From Haemophilus haemolyticus M19501 (GTDB taxonomy: Bacteria > Pseudomonadota > Gammaproteobacteria > Enterobacterales > Pasteurellaceae): DNA of 64,000 bases. Numbering within the stretch: position 1 is the first letter of the stretch; each line of letters starts with the position of its first letter. A model generated the notes under the pieces. That model was not told the origin of the DNA. It saw nothing but the letters and a program-made list of their open reading frames with translations, and made no database searches. The stretch spans positions 1-64,000 of the forward strand of contig NZ_AFQO01000007.1 of NCBI RefSeq assembly GCF_000222025.1, written 5' to 3'. Of the stretch, positions 29,922-40,221 are shown piece by piece. The position numbers and the translations under genes are program-made.

Positions 29922-30809
29922 TTAAAGCGTTTTTAGCTTACCCGTAATTCGGCACCATTCTTCTCTGACCGCGACTGGCTCTAACGCAAATGTTTGCGTA
30001 TAGGCATCGCATACCGATTGAGCTTGAGTTTCTAAAATGCCCGATAAACCAAGATCGCCATTCGGTTTAACAAGTTGGCTAATGATTGGGTAAAGTTCTT
30101 TGAGAGGGCCAGCAAGAATATTTGCCACCACGACATCAGCTTTTAAATCAGAGGGTTTTTCATCAGATAAAAACAGTTGTAGGCGATCTGCAACGCCATT
30201 TTGCTCGGCATTATTGCGACTGGCTAGAATGGCTTGTGGATCGATATCAATTCCCACCGCACTTTTCGCACCAAGTTTTAATGCGGCAATGGCTAAAATG
30301 CCTGAACCACAGCCAAAATCAATGACGGTTTTATCTTTTAAATCTAGACCATCTAGCCATTCTAAACATAGTGCGGTTGTAGGATGCGTGCCTGTCCCAA
30401 ATGCTAAACCTGGGTCGAGCATAACATTGACGGCATTTTCATCAGGCACATCACGCCAGCTAGGGCAAATCCATAAACGATTACCAAATTGCATTGGGTG
30501 GAAGTTATCCATCCATTCGCGTTCCCAGTCTTTATCTTCTATTTGTTCAATTTTGTATGCCGTATTGCTATCTAAATGCCCTGCACCTTGCAATAACGCG
30601 ACAATTTCCGCCATATCTGTTTCAGCATCAAATAACGCAATTACATCCGTATTGCCCCATAAACGCGTTTCGCCCGGTAAAGGCTCAAAAATCGGGGTAT
30701 CTTGACTATCCATAAAAGTCACAGAAACGGATCCGATTTCTTCTAAAAAATCACTAATGTGTTCTGCTTTTTCATTGGTACTATTCAGGCGAATTTGAAT
30801 CCAAGCCAT
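29922..30809 (-). CDS. prmA: ribosomal protein L11 methyltransferase
   Basis: The 295-aa protein trimethylates L11. The SAM-binding motif [20 protein letters not shown] and the NILAGPL motif mark PrmA. It starts [13 protein letters not shown] like E. coli PrmA. In E. coli the order is panF-prmA-dusB-fis. Here a fic and an eamA gene separate panF from prmA. Confidence 0.95.
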   Translation of the reverse strand: MAWIQIRLNSTNEKAEHISDFLEEIGSVSVTFMDSQDTPIFEPLPGETRLWGNTDVIALFDAETDMAEIVALLQGAGHLDSNTAYKIEQIEDKDWEREWMDNFHPMQFGNRLWICPSWRDVPDENAVNVMLDPGLAFGTGTHPTTALCLEWLDGLDLKDKTVIDFGCGSGILAIAALKLGAKSAVGIDIDPQAILASRNNAEQNGVADRLQLFLSDEKPSDLKADVVVANILAGPLKELYPIISQLVKPNGDLGLSGILETQAQSVCDAYTQTFALEPVAVREEWCRITGKLKTL

Positions 30810-30850
30810 TTGTTTTTTCCTTTTAAAATTTTGCGTATTTTTACCACACT

Positions 30851-31396
30851 TTATTCTTTCTCGTAACCTTCGTAATAATAAGATTGCTCAATACCTTTAA
30901 AAATAATTTCTCGGTTATTTACATCATCTGTTAAATTTATTTGTAATAAAAAACGAATTTCTAAATCGTTAATTGGGCTACGCTCCATTGCTTGTAAGTA
31001 TTGAGTTTTATCCACATTTTGCCAATTGACAACTTTACCTAAATTTTTCTTTAGAACCAAATCTAACCAAATGCGAGTTGAACGACCATTACCTTCTAAA
31101 AAAGGATGCGCAATATTCATTTCTACATATTTATTAATAATATTTTCAAAAGTATCTTCTGGCATTTGCTCTATCTTTCCTAATGCTTCTTTTAAATAAA
31201 GTGCATTAGCAAAACGAAAATGACCTTTTGAAATATTTTGTTCACGAATTTTACCAGCAAATTCATAAAGACCATTAAATAGGTAATGATGAATTTGTTG
31301 TAGCCCTTTTGTTGAACCAATTTCAATGTGATGAATATCGCCGCTTTCAAATAAACGGTAGGCATTTTCTAAACTTTGTTGATCAATTTTTTTCAC
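30851..31396 (-). CDS. fic: Fic-family AMP transferase, class III (C-terminal autoinhibitory motif)
   Basis: A 181-aa Fic protein. The catalytic motif [12 protein letters not shown] is at residues 97-108, with H97 as catalytic base and E101 for the metal. The C-terminus holds an S-x3-E-G inhibitory motif (S172, E176, G177 in SYYYEG), defining a class III, self-inhibited Fic. The sequence closely resembles Neisseria meningitidis NmFic, which AMPylates itself and GyrB when the inhibitory helix is released. No separate antitoxin gene adjoins it, consistent with built-in inhibition. Its target here is unknown. It starts 30 bases after eamA ends on the same strand. Confidence 0.92.
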   Translation of the reverse strand: MKKIDQQSLENAYRLFESGDIHHIEIGSTKGLQQIHHYLFNGLYEFAGKIREQNISKGHFRFANALYLKEALGKIEQMPEDTFENIINKYVEMNIAHPFLEGNGRSTRIWLDLVLKKNLGKVVNWQNVDKTQYLQAMERSPINDLEIRFLLQINLTDDVNNREIIFKGIEQSYYYEGYEKE

Positions 31397-31425
31397 GATG
31401 ATAAGTCCAAAAATTTTGGGGCATA

Positions 31426-32298
31426 TTATACCGATTTTTTTAAAAGTTTCGGCAGTAAAGTCGAGCCAAGTGTGGCTAACATAATAATTGTTATGCCAAG
31501 TACGGCTGAAAATGACAGCGTTTCGCCAAGTAATGATACGGCAAATAAGATTCCGAATAATGGTTCAAGTGCAAGTAAAATACCAGAGATATTAGCATCA
31601 ACGGTATTAAGTCCTTTATGCCATAACCAATAAGCAAGCCAGCTACAGCCAAGAGCAAGATATAATAAACCTACAATACCTGTGGAATTTAATGATATTT
31701 GCCAGTTTTCTGTCAGTAATAAGGTAAAAGGTAATGTTGTTATAGCACCAAGAACAATACTAATGGCTGTGTAAACTTGCGTTGAAACTTTGGCAACAAC
31801 TCGCCGCGTCCAACGTAACACAGTCGCGAAAATAATCCCTGCACTTAGCACTAATAAGCAACCTAATAAACTAACATTATCAATGCCTTCATTATTTTTT
31901 CCACCATTGATTAAAATTGCAACGCCAATAAATGCCATTGCACCGAATAGCCAGTGAAACCATTTTGCTTTGTCTTTAAAAAAGAAATGCCCAACAAATA
32001 TAACAAGTAGCGGTTCTAGTCCAATCATCGTAACGGCACTAGACGCAGATGTATATTTCAGACCAATAAATTGTAATAAAAAGACCGCAGTATAGTTAAA
32101 GAATGCCAACCACCAAAGCTGTTTACGCATTGGTTTATCAATTTTTTTCCAGCGACGTAAAAAAAGTGGCATTACCAAAATCATTGCAATAATTAACCGC
32201 ACTTGCACAACAAGCACAGGATCCATCATCGAATAAGTGAGCTTACCGACGATTAATGAACTGCTCCAAATAAGCAGGGCGAGTATTTGGTAAATCAT
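31426..32298 (-). CDS. EamA/DMT-family transporter
   Basis: A 290-aa inner-membrane protein with about ten hydrophobic spans in two EamA repeats. Typical segments are [26 protein letters not shown] and [21 protein letters not shown]. These transporters export amino acids or other metabolites, and the substrate cannot be told from sequence. It sits with fic between panF and prmA. Confidence 0.88.
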   Translation of the reverse strand: MIYQILALLIWSSSLIVGKLTYSMMDPVLVVQVRLIIAMILVMPLFLRRWKKIDKPMRKQLWWLAFFNYTAVFLLQFIGLKYTSASSAVTMIGLEPLLVIFVGHFFFKDKAKWFHWLFGAMAFIGVAILINGGKNNEGIDNVSLLGCLLVLSAGIIFATVLRWTRRVVAKVSTQVYTAISIVLGAITTLPFTLLLTENWQISLNSTGIVGLLYLALGCSWLAYWLWHKGLNTVDANISGILLALEPLFGILFAVSLLGETLSFSAVLGITIIMLATLGSTLLPKLLKKSV

Positions 32299-32321
32299 TT
32301 CTTTTTCTCGTTTATTATCTT

Positions 32322-32344
32322 AGCTCCCTGCATTTACGGGAGCT
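32322..32344. repeat. inverted repeat upstream of eamA
   Basis: AGCTCCC / GGGAGCT arms with a 9-base loop lie in the short gap between panF and eamA. It is the first of two G+C-rich palindromes there. Confidence 0.5.
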
Positions 32345-32382
32345 ACCGAAAGCTGAGGGGACACCCTCCGCCCTTATAGAAT

Positions 32383-32406
32383 TTTCCCCTACACAAGCAG
32401 GGGAAA
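32383..32406 (-). terminator. hairpin downstream of panF
   Basis: TTTCCCC / GGGGAAA arms with a 10-base loop lie 23 bases after the panF stop. On the minus strand no long T-run follows, so it may be a palindromic repeat as much as a terminator. Confidence 0.45.
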
Positions 32407-32428
32407 TGGCTGTTTTGTTAATTAATAC

Positions 32429-33883
32429 TTAAAGTGCGGTAGCTTTTAATTGAGTTTTTTCGATTCGACGTTCGCCCAATTTATTACCTACTAAAAAAGC
32501 GATCAATCCAAATGCTAATGATGGCACGATTTGATGGAAGTTAAATAATTTGACGCCAAGTTGAGTGAGTAAGATATAACTCCCCAAGCCGATAATCATT
32601 GAGCTTAACGCACCATAAGCATTTGCTTTATCCCAGTAAATACCAAGCACAATTACCCACAAAAATGCAGCTTCTAGTCCACCAAAGGCAAATAAGTTTA
32701 ACCAAATAATCATATCTGGTGGATTGAGGGCAGCAAAGATTAAAAGTGCGGTCAAAATTAGCGTAATAATTGATGAAAAATAACTCACTTTTTTCTCATT
32801 TTTTACGGCTTCTGGTTTCGTAGAAAGGTATAAATCTTTGACAAAAATAGAAGATGATTGAATAAGTTGCGCATCAATTGTAGACATAATTGCAGACATC
32901 GGTGCGGCTAAGAAAATCCCCGCAACAATAGGCGGCAATACTTTTATCATTAATGTTGGAATTACTTGATCTGATACCGTTAAATTTGGAATAACCGCTC
33001 TGCCAAGCGCACCAGCTAAATGCATACCTAACATAATTATAGAAAGTACAATGGTTCCAATCAGCATGCCGCGATGTAAGGCTTTACTGTCTTTAAATGC
33101 CATACATCGAACTGCGGTATGTGGAAGACCAACCACCCCGAAACAGACAAGTATCCAGAAAGAAGCCATAAATTGGAAATCTAACATTCCATTTGGCCCG
33201 TAAGGCGTGACTAAGTCAGGATCAATTTCAGTCAATTTATTGACCGCACTTTCTACACCACCGAGGGCATAAATCGTGCCAACAAGGAGAATTATAGTTC
33301 CAAAAATCATAACGGTACCTTGAATGGTATCCGTCAGTACGACAGCACGGAAGCCCCCGATAAATGTATAGATACCTACCGTTAAAGCAAATAAGAGTAA
33401 TGCTTGAGTATAAGAAATGCCGATGGTTGTTTCTAATAAACGCGCACCGCCAATAAATTGCACGGTCATCGCAGCAAAAAATGCGAGAAGAAGAGCAAGG
33501 CTTGATAGCCAAACTAAATATTTGTTTTTATAGCGATAAAAGAAAAGATCATTAATGGTTAAAGCATTGGTTTCTCTTGATAAGAGTGCGAATTTTTTAC
33601 CCAACGCACCTAATGCTAACCATACAGCAGGGACTTGAATCATCGCAAGTAATACCCAGCCTAATCCATATTTATAAGCAGCCCCTGGCCCGCCCACAAA
33701 AGAACTTGCACTGGCATAAGTAGAGGCTGTGGTCATTGCGAGTACAAACCCTGTCATCGAACGATTTCCCACATAATATTCTGTTAAAAAATCGCCTTTT
33801 GTACGTTTTACATAGGCAAAAATTGCCGCACCAAAAACAAAAGTGAGATAAATAATTAAAGGAAGAATAATACCTAAATTCAT
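32429..33883 (-). CDS. panF: sodium/pantothenate symporter
   Basis: A 484-aa member of the sodium:solute symporter family with about 13 membrane spans. It contains the SSS-family segment GGFRAVVLTDTIQGTVMIFG and TTASTYASASSFVGGPGAAY. PanF imports pantothenate for CoA synthesis. It overlaps the yhdT stop by four bases (ATGA) on the same strand, the conserved yhdT-panF pair. Confidence 0.94.
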   Translation of the reverse strand: MNLGIILPLIIYLTFVFGAAIFAYVKRTKGDFLTEYYVGNRSMTGFVLAMTTASTYASASSFVGGPGAAYKYGLGWVLLAMIQVPAVWLALGALGKKFALLSRETNALTINDLFFYRYKNKYLVWLSSLALLLAFFAAMTVQFIGGARLLETTIGISYTQALLLFALTVGIYTFIGGFRAVVLTDTIQGTVMIFGTIILLVGTIYALGGVESAVNKLTEIDPDLVTPYGPNGMLDFQFMASFWILVCFGVVGLPHTAVRCMAFKDSKALHRGMLIGTIVLSIIMLGMHLAGALGRAVIPNLTVSDQVIPTLMIKVLPPIVAGIFLAAPMSAIMSTIDAQLIQSSSIFVKDLYLSTKPEAVKNEKKVSYFSSIITLILTALLIFAALNPPDMIIWLNLFAFGGLEAAFLWVIVLGIYWDKANAYGALSSMIIGLGSYILLTQLGVKLFNFHQIVPSLAFGLIAFLVGNKLGERRIEKTQLKATAL

Positions 33884-34137
33884 TTTTGATTCTCCTGATC
33901 GTTAATTTCAAGAGAAATATCCTGAAAAATAATTTTGATAATCCAATAACCAATCACAATGAATAAAATAGGTAAGTAAATACAGGAGAGTTCAAACCAG
34001 AGGGGAAAGCCGATAGGGCCTTGAGTTTCTTTAGGTAAATAAGCACATAAGCACCAACCTATCACATATAAAATAGATAGGCTCAATGCCCAGCTGGCTT
34101 CTTTACCAGCTTGTTGATAACGTTGTTTTAATGTCAT
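33880..34137 (-). CDS. yhdT: YhdT family membrane protein (DUF997)
   Basis: An 85-aa protein with two membrane spans (about residues 17-35 and 48-68). It precedes panF with a four-base overlap, as in E. coli accC-yhdT-panF. The role is not established. It may assist PanF, but that rests on position only. Confidence 0.88.
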   Translation of the reverse strand: MTLKQRYQQAGKEASWALSLSILYVIGWCLCAYLPKETQGPIGFPLWFELSCIYLPILFIVIGYWIIKIIFQDISLEINDQENQK

Positions 34138-34184
34138 ATTTCTTCCTTAAAATTTTTATAAGTGAAAGTATATTTTTTTAAATG

Positions 34185-34219
34185 GTATAAGGGGCGCATA
34201 TATCCTACGCCCCTTATAC
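34185..34219. repeat. 12-bp inverted repeat between accC and yhdT
   Basis: Perfect arms GTATAAGGGGCG / CGCCCCTTATAC with an 11-base loop and no adjacent T-run on the minus strand. It may be an attenuator or a processing site in the acc-panF transcript. Confidence 0.5.
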
Positions 34220-34307
34220 TTATTCATATTACAACTTTTTTGAATAATTCAAAACGCTTTGCTCCGTTTTAGTTTTTATTATCATTAAATAAATATCGGA
34301 ATATATA

Positions 34308-34334
34308 AAAATGGCTAACCTTTGTTAGCCATTT
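34308..34334 (-). terminator. accC terminator
   Basis: AAATGGCTAAC / GTTAGCCATTT stem with a 4-base loop. On the minus strand it is followed by a T- and A-rich tail, just after accC. Confidence 0.75.
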
Positions 34335-34343
34335 AATGTTTAA

Positions 34344-35690
34344 TTATTCATTCATACCTAATTTTTTCTCCAAATAGTGGATGTTTGTTCCGCCTTTTTG
34401 GAAATTTTCATCTTCAAGAATTAATTCATGAAGTGGGATATTGGTTTTTATACCATCAATAATTGTTTCAGATAAGGCATTTTGCATACGACGGATTGCA
34501 ACTTCACGTGTATCGCCATAAGTGATAAGTTTTGCGATCATTGAGTCGTAATGTGGAGGCACCGTATAACCGCCATAAACGTGAGAATCCCAACGAACGC
34601 CCAAACCGCCCGGTGAATGTAAGTGATTTACTCTACCTGGGGATGGTAAGAATGTTTTTGGGTCTTCTGCGTTAATACGGCATTCCATTGCGTGACCTTT
34701 AACTTTAATGTCCTCTTGCTTAAAGGAAATTGGTAAACCTGCTGCAATACGTAATTGCTCTTTCACTAAATCTACACCTGTAATCATTTCAGTTACAGGG
34801 TGTTCTACTTGGATACGCGTATTCATTTCAATGAAGTAGAATTCGCCATTTTCATATAAGAATTCAAAGGTTCCCGCTCCGCGATAGCCAATTTCTACGC
34901 AAGCTTTTGCGCAGCGTGAGCCAATATCACGGCGAACTTCTTCTGTAATACCTGGAGCTGGTGCTTCTTCCACAACTTTTTGATGACGACGCTGCATTGA
35001 GCAGTCACGTTCAGCCAAATAAACTGCATTACCGTGAGTATCTGATAACACTTGAATTTCCACGTGACGTGGATTTTCTAAGTATTTTTCCATATAGACC
35101 ATATCATTATTGAATGCAGCTTTCGCTTCTGCTTTGGTCATCGCAATAGATTCTTCTAATGCGTCTTCGCTACGTACAACACGCATACCTCGGCCGCCAC
35201 CACCGCCTGATGCTTTGATGATGATTGGATAGCCAATACGTTTAGCAATTTCTTTATTTTTAGCAATGTCGTTACCTACAGGGCCATCAGAACCCGGTAC
35301 ACAAGGCACGCCTGCTTTTTTCATCGCTTTAATAGCTGAAACTTTATCGCCCATTAAACGGATGACATCCGCAGTTGGGCCGATGAAAGTGAAACCTGAG
35401 CGTTCAACTTGTTCAGCAAAGTCAGCATTTTCAGATAAGAAACCGTATCCTGGATGAATTGCATCTGCGCCTGTTACTTCGGCGGCAGCAATGATAGCTG
35501 GAATATTTAAATAACTTTTTGCGGAAGGTGCTGGACCGATACAAACGGTTTCATCAGCAAGTAAAACGTGTTTTAAATCACGATCAGCGGTAGAGTGAAC
35601 CGCCACAGTTTTAATACCTAATTCTTTACAAGCACGTAAAATGCGTAGTGCAATTTCACCGCGGTTAGCAATCACAACTTTTTCTAACAT
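34344..35690 (-). CDS. accC: acetyl-CoA carboxylase, biotin carboxylase subunit
   Basis: A 448-aa ATP-grasp enzyme that carboxylates the biotin on AccB for malonyl-CoA synthesis. It starts [20 protein letters not shown] and carries the glycine-rich ATP loop [26 protein letters not shown], and [11 protein letters not shown]. Full length. accB lies 176 bases upstream on the same strand. Confidence 0.97.
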   Translation of the reverse strand: MLEKVVIANRGEIALRILRACKELGIKTVAVHSTADRDLKHVLLADETVCIGPAPSAKSYLNIPAIIAAAEVTGADAIHPGYGFLSENADFAEQVERSGFTFIGPTADVIRLMGDKVSAIKAMKKAGVPCVPGSDGPVGNDIAKNKEIAKRIGYPIIIKASGGGGGRGMRVVRSEDALEESIAMTKAEAKAAFNNDMVYMEKYLENPRHVEIQVLSDTHGNAVYLAERDCSMQRRHQKVVEEAPAPGITEEVRRDIGSRCAKACVEIGYRGAGTFEFLYENGEFYFIEMNTRIQVEHPVTEMITGVDLVKEQLRIAAGLPISFKQEDIKVKGHAMECRINAEDPKTFLPSPGRVNHLHSPGGLGVRWDSHVYGGYTVPPHYDSMIAKLITYGDTREVAIRRMQNALSETIIDGIKTNIPLHELILEDENFQKGGTNIHYLEKKLGMNE

Positions 35691-35866
35691 AAAAGAGTCC
35701 GTTTAGTCAGATAGACGTGAATTTTTATGTAGGTTATTGAAATATTGTTCTCCCTATTCAAATTTGGAGTGAACAGATTTCAATTTATATCGCCTACGAT
35801 AAATTCGCTCTAATTGTTTGTATATGAAATAGGCGGACTAAAGCCCGCCCGACAAAATATTGGAAA

Positions 35867-36334
35867 TTATTCAATAACGATTAATGGTTCGTCAAATTCA
35901 ACGGCATCGCCATCGTTGATAAGAATTGCTTTTACGACACCAGCTTTGTCCGCTTCAATGCGGTTCATCATTTTCATTGCTTCAACGATACAAAGCGCGT
36001 CGCCAACTTTCACAGACTGACCCACTTCAACAAATGCTTTTGCTTCAGGACTTGGACTGCGATAGAACGTTCCCACCATTGGAGAACGTACAAGATGACC
36101 TGATAATTCATCCGATGCAGCTGGTGCTGGTGTCGCAGCTACTGGTGCTTGAGCTGGTGCAGCGGCAGAAGTCGGTGCTACTACTGGTGCTGCAGCATAT
36201 TGAACGGCTGCTGGAGCAACGACTGGTGTGGCACGGCTAATACGTACTGTGCCTTCCTCTTCTTGCACTTCTAATTCAGTAATGCCAGATTCTTCTACTA
36301 ATTCGATTAATTTTTTGATTTTACGAATGTCCAT
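35867..36334 (-). CDS. accB: biotin carboxyl carrier protein of acetyl-CoA carboxylase
   Basis: A 155-aa carrier. It has an N-terminal helical region ([22 protein letters not shown]), an Ala/Pro-rich linker (about residues 37-75) and a biotinyl domain with the lysine in [10 protein letters not shown]. It precedes accC, as in most proteobacteria. An uptake-sequence pair lies just upstream, after aroQ. Confidence 0.97.
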   Translation of the reverse strand: MDIRKIKKLIELVEESGITELEVQEEEGTVRISRATPVVAPAAVQYAAAPVVAPTSAAAPAQAPVAATPAPAASDELSGHLVRSPMVGTFYRSPSPEAKAFVEVGQSVKVGDALCIVEAMKMMNRIEADKAGVVKAILINDGDAVEFDEPLIVIE

Positions 36335-36360
36335 ACGTTCTTCCTAAAAAGATTGAAATT

Positions 36361-36394
36361 TTAACCGCACTTTTAAACGAAAAAAGTGCGGTTA
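36361..36394 (-). terminator. USS-pair hairpin between aroQ and accB
   Basis: TTAACCGCACTTTT / AAAAAGTGCGGTTA arms with a 6-base loop, two opposed uptake sequences. It sits upstream of accB and downstream of nothing on the plus strand; on the minus strand it precedes aroQ, so it may attenuate or insulate. Confidence 0.55.
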
Positions 36395-36487
36395 TGAATA
36401 AACTTGTTTTTGTGTTGCAGAGATTACCTCAAATTTTGCAAATTTGCGATAAAATTCTATGAATTTCGCCAAAAATGCTCGATTTTC

Positions 36488-36937
36488 TTATTTTTTAGCA
36501 AGGTAATCCATAGCAAATAAAAAGGCAAACTCGTAACCTTTTGCACCCAGACCACAAATAACGCCTTCAGCCACATCGCTAAAATAAGAATGATGACGAA
36601 ATGGTTCACGTTTATGCACGTTGGATAAGTGAATCTCCACAAAAGGAATTGAAACGGCTAAAAGTGCATCGCGCAATGCTACACTGGTATGGGTATAAGC
36701 CGCAGGATTGATTAAAATAAAATCGACTTGATGAACACTTTCGTGGATCTTATTAATTAATTTTTCTTCACTATTGGTTTGAAAACATTCCACTTTTACA
36801 TTGTGCTGAGTGGCTAATGTTTGTATTTTCTCTTCAATGGATGCAAGAGAAATACTGCCATAATGTTTTGGCTCGCGAGCCCCTAACATATTTAAGTTCG
36901 GGCCATTTAACAGCAAAATTCTGTGTGTTTGCGACAT
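36488..36937 (-). CDS. aroQ: 3-dehydroquinate dehydratase, type II
   Basis: A 149-aa enzyme of the shikimate pathway. It starts [18 protein letters not shown] with the catalytic Tyr in HYGS (residue about 26) and carries the conserved [17 protein letters not shown] and [17 protein letters not shown] segments. The type II class forms dodecamers. It lies between menC and accB on the minus strand. Confidence 0.96.
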   Translation of the reverse strand: MSQTHRILLLNGPNLNMLGAREPKHYGSISLASIEEKIQTLATQHNVKVECFQTNSEEKLINKIHESVHQVDFILINPAAYTHTSVALRDALLAVSIPFVEIHLSNVHKREPFRHHSYFSDVAEGVICGLGAKGYEFAFLFAMDYLAKK

Positions 36938-36993
36938 TTTTAATCCTTTTTGTGTGGGGCATTATACTGGTTTTTCGATTTTTGGTGGTCGAA

Positions 36994-37983
36994 TCAGATA
37001 ATTTTAGTGATAAATTCAGATTCTAAATCCACAATAGGTAAATTAGAAGCAGGCCAAGCGCGTAGTACTTGATATTCCATCAAATCTAACGTGTCTAAGC
37101 CTGGAGTCACATTCGGGGTGTATTGTTGTGCGATTTGCGCAAGTTGAGAAAGCCCTAAACTGCTTTCGATACTTGAACTAATAACCGCTTTTATCCCTAA
37201 CAAATGGGCTTGCTTAATAAGTTCTACACAACGTTGAATTGAACCAATTAAAGTGGGTTTGATTACGACAGCCGATAAGTGCGGTTCCTTTTCCAGATAA
37301 AAATTAGGCTCTCGCACGGATTCATCCCATGCAATTGCAATATCGGTTTGAGCTGCAAATTCACGGCTGAGTTCTTGTGTTTTACAAGGTTCTTCTAAAA
37401 ATTGAATACGTTTTCTATGTTGCGGTTTGACTTTAGCGGCAAATTGTAACGCTTTTTCTAACGACCAATGGCGATTTGCATCAAGCCGTAATTGTAAATC
37501 GGGAATGGCTTCTAAAAACATATCGGCAATTAATCCATCGCGATTTGCTTCGTATATACCCACTTTCATTTTTGCCACTTTTTCGCCTTTCATGCTCGCA
37601 AGTTTGGCGTACAGTTCATCTGGATCGCCATAACAAAGTGGTGCTGTATGGTAATTGCCTTCAGCTTGTAAATAACCTTTCATTTCATCCATTGCGCAAC
37701 TGATACCAAAAGCAACGGAGGGATAGGTGCCATCTAATGGTACGCGAGGTGCGTCACAGCTTGCATTGCACCATGTCATTAGCCATTCAATTGCTTGTTC
37801 TTGAGCTTGGTCTAGGGTCTCTTCGCTAAAACCAGGTAGCGGGGCGATTTCTCCCCAACCGTCTCGGCTGCAACTCACTCTTACGATTAAGCCTTCACGG
37901 CGTTTTAAAAAACGATCACGCAGAATAAGTTGGCTATCAACGGGGATGGAATAACGGTAAAGATTAAATGATTTTTCAGCCAT
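36994..37983 (-). CDS. menC: o-succinylbenzoate synthase
   Basis: A 329-aa enolase-superfamily enzyme of menaquinone synthesis. The catalytic Lys is in KMKVGIY, and acidic metal ligands are in RLDANRHW, FLEEPCK and AWDESVRE. The second Lys is in VIKPTLIG. I set the start at 37983, where MAEKSFNLYRY is preceded by GGGAG; the reading frame extends 18 codons further upstream into an uptake sequence. It follows menB on the same strand. Confidence 0.94.
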   Translation of the reverse strand: MAEKSFNLYRYSIPVDSQLILRDRFLKRREGLIVRVSCSRDGWGEIAPLPGFSEETLDQAQEQAIEWLMTWCNASCDAPRVPLDGTYPSVAFGISCAMDEMKGYLQAEGNYHTAPLCYGDPDELYAKLASMKGEKVAKMKVGIYEANRDGLIADMFLEAIPDLQLRLDANRHWSLEKALQFAAKVKPQHRKRIQFLEEPCKTQELSREFAAQTDIAIAWDESVREPNFYLEKEPHLSAVVIKPTLIGSIQRCVELIKQAHLLGIKAVISSSIESSLGLSQLAQIAQQYTPNVTPGLDTLDLMEYQVLRAWPASNLPIVDLESEFITKII

Positions 37984-37998
37984 GCTTGCTCCCAATAC

Positions 37999-38044
37999 AA
38001 AAGTGCGGTCAAAATTCACAAAGATTTTTAACCGCACTTTAAAA
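37999..38044 (-). terminator. USS-pair hairpin between menB and menC
   Basis: Opposed uptake sequences (AAAAGTGCGGTC and TAACCGCACTTT) separated by about 20 bases can pair over about 10 bp just after menB. The loop is long, so termination may be partial, giving polarity onto menC. Confidence 0.5.
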
Positions 38045-38051
38045 CGATAAA

Positions 38052-38909
38052 TTAAGGGTTACGTCTGAATTTGCTGAAGTCTGGGGCGCGTTTTTCGTTA
38101 AACGCATTGCGACCTTCTTGACCTTCTTCAGTCATGTAGAACAACATTGTCGCGTTACCCGCTAATTCTTGAAGACCAGCTTGACCATCACAATCCGCAT
38201 TTAATGCCGCTTTCAAACAACGAATTGCGATTGGACTATTGCGTAACATTTCACGACACCAACGCACGGTTTCTTTTTCAAGATCAGCATAAGGCACAAC
38301 TGTATTGACTAAGCCCATGTCTAATGCTTCTTGTGCATTATATTGACGGCATAAAAACCAAATTTCACGTGCTTTTTTCTGACCCACTAAACGAGCCATA
38401 TAGCTTGCGCCCCAACCACCATCGAATGAACCGACTTTTGGCCCTGTTTGACCGAAAATAGCATTTTCAGCAGCAATCGTTAAATCACAAAGCATATGAA
38501 GTACGTGACCGCCACCAATTGCATAACCTGCCACCATTGCCACAACCGGTTTTGGACAAGAACGAATATCGCGTTGGAAATCTAATACATTTAAGTGATG
38601 TACGCCGCTGTCATCTTTATAACCGCCGTAATCGCCACGCACTTTTTGGTCGCCACCAGAACAGAATGCTTTTTCGCCTTCGCCAGTTAATACAATGACA
38701 CCAATATTTTCATCGAAACGAGCATCAGAAAATGCGGTGATCATTTCTTTCACTGTTTGTGGACGGAACGCATTACGCACTTCTGGGCGGTTAATGGTAA
38801 TTTTGGCAATACCATCAGTGGATTTATGATAGCGAATGTCGCTATAGCCTTCACTATGATCGACCCATTCAACAGGCGCATATAACACATCATCTTTTGG
38901 ATTTTGCAT
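38052..38909 (-). CDS. menB: 1,4-dihydroxy-2-naphthoyl-CoA synthase
   Basis: A 285-aa crotonase-fold enzyme closing the naphthoquinone ring from o-succinylbenzoyl-CoA. It matches MenB over its full length, including [18 protein letters not shown] and [21 protein letters not shown], which contain the oxyanion-hole glycines, and [16 protein letters not shown]. It precedes menC. Menaquinone supports anaerobic respiration such as the nrf system at the end of this window. Confidence 0.96.
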   Translation of the reverse strand: MQNPKDDVLYAPVEWVDHSEGYSDIRYHKSTDGIAKITINRPEVRNAFRPQTVKEMITAFSDARFDENIGVIVLTGEGEKAFCSGGDQKVRGDYGGYKDDSGVHHLNVLDFQRDIRSCPKPVVAMVAGYAIGGGHVLHMLCDLTIAAENAIFGQTGPKVGSFDGGWGASYMARLVGQKKAREIWFLCRQYNAQEALDMGLVNTVVPYADLEKETVRWCREMLRNSPIAIRCLKAALNADCDGQAGLQELAGNATMLFYMTEEGQEGRNAFNEKRAPDFSKFRRNP

Positions 38910-39054
38910 AAGAATTCCTTTTAATTAACGTAAAAAAGTGCGGTTATTATAGCGGAAGTTTTTCGGATCAGGAAAACTAAATTCATTTGCTGCTTTATCT
39001 GTTGTGAAGATATTGCTAGAATTTTGCGTATTCTCACTTTTACAAGGATCAAAT

Positions 39055-39621
39055 GTGAAATTAATTGCAACCTTAGGTATGGCAGCATTGTTATCTAGCT
39101 GTTCAATGTTTGGTAGCCAACAATCCGTAATTCCAGCGGAATTTGCGGGGGCGGATTACCAACTGTCTGATCAAGATTCAAAACAATGGGCAATTGCAAG
39201 TAAGCAAGCAGAACAATGCGTTTACCCAAATTTAACTCGTATTTTGCAACAGCATTTTTCTAAAGAAGATAGCTATATTCACTCACAATATGTCTTTTTC
39301 TATCCGTTGGAAAAAATTATTGGCGAACAATATGTGAAGATTATCCAAGCCGATGAAAAATCAATGAATTACGCAAGCTATCAGTTTAAAAAATTCCGTA
39401 CCGAAGTGGGCAATGTTGAGCCTTTAACTGAACAGGTGTGTTTAAAATTACGTAATGAAGCGCGTGATGATTTGGCTGTCGTGAAAGGTCAATATAAAAA
39501 TGGCATGGTGGAAGTGCAGAAAAATGAAGATGGCACACCGAAAAATCCTGATGGTATCGCGACGAATGAAAATAAATTCTTCTTTGATATTATCAAATGG
39601 GGATCGATGTTGTTGCTTTAG
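39055..39621 (+). CDS. hypothetical lipoprotein
   Basis: A 188-aa lipoprotein starting at GTG 39055 with AAGGA 6 bases upstream. It has a signal peptide with the lipobox LLSSC, so Cys at residue 16 should be lipidated. The mature part has two further cysteines (QCVYPN and VCLKLR) and no family motif I recognise. A longer frame from 39004 lacks a good ribosome-binding site and would bury the signal sequence. It is convergent with rpsT. Confidence 0.8.
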   Translation: MKLIATLGMAALLSSCSMFGSQQSVIPAEFAGADYQLSDQDSKQWAIASKQAEQCVYPNLTRILQQHFSKEDSYIHSQYVFFYPLEKIIGEQYVKIIQADEKSMNYASYQFKKFRTEVGNVEPLTEQVCLKLRNEARDDLAVVKGQYKNGMVEVQKNEDGTPKNPDGIATNENKFFFDIIKWGSMLLL

Positions 39622-39641
39622 CCTAAAATTCAATGGAATAA

Positions 39642-39667
39642 AAAACCGCACTTTAAAGTGCGGTTTT
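39642..39667. terminator. USS palindrome between the lipoprotein gene and rpsT
   Basis: A perfect 26-bp palindrome of two fused uptake sequences (AAAACCGCACTTT and its complement) lies between convergent genes and is followed by T-rich DNA. It probably terminates both transcripts. Confidence 0.8.
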
Positions 39668-39692
39668 ATTTTTCATTCTTTCTAGCTAAAAA

Positions 39693-39956
39693 TTACGCTA
39701 ATTTTTTGATTTGTGCAGCTAATTTAGATTTGTGGTTTGCTGCTTTGTTAGCGTGGATTAAGCCTTTAGAAGCCATACGGTCAACAACTTTTTGCATTTC
39801 AACGAATGCTGCTTCAGCTGCTGCTTTTTCACCTGCTGCTACTTGAGCATATACTTTTTTGATGTAAGTACGCATCATAGAGCGTTGGCTTGCGTTGTGT
39901 TGGCGGCGTTTTTCAGATTGAACCGCGCGTTTTTTTGCTGACTTGATATTAGCCAA
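39693..39956 (-). CDS. rpsT: 30S ribosomal protein S20 (UUG start)
   Basis: An 87-aa protein starting with the conserved [10 protein letters not shown] after the initiator. There is no ATG at the start. Of two in-frame TTG codons, the one at 39956-39954 lies 7 bases after AGGAG; the one at 39962-39960 is too close to that site. E. coli rpsT also uses UUG, tied to S20 autoregulation. Confidence 0.93.
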   Translation of the reverse strand: MANIKSAKKRAVQSEKRRQHNASQRSMMRTYIKKVYAQVAAGEKAAAEAAFVEMQKVVDRMASKGLIHANKAANHKSKLAAQIKKLA

Positions 39957-40221
39957 GGTCAAACTCCTAAAATTTCTGTTGATTAATAGACAAAATAAAG
40001 GGCGTCAATATGCCGATTTTTTATACTTTTGTCAATGGAAAATTTGTGTTGATTTCGGTGAGACACAACCGAAAGTAAGTATCGTTATTTTTACAAGCTC
40101 TTTCAATATGGGCTCACACAAACGATGTGCGGCGGATTTTATCAGTTTTTTTTCACGGAATATAGCGTAAAAACAAAAATTCTATACAATTAAGGCAAAT
40201 TTTTTTGAAGAGACCCCTATT

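Noticed and set aside
30851..31396. Fic as part of a two-gene toxin-antitoxin pair
   Set aside because: The inhibitory motif is in its own C-terminus, and the neighbours are a transporter and prmA.
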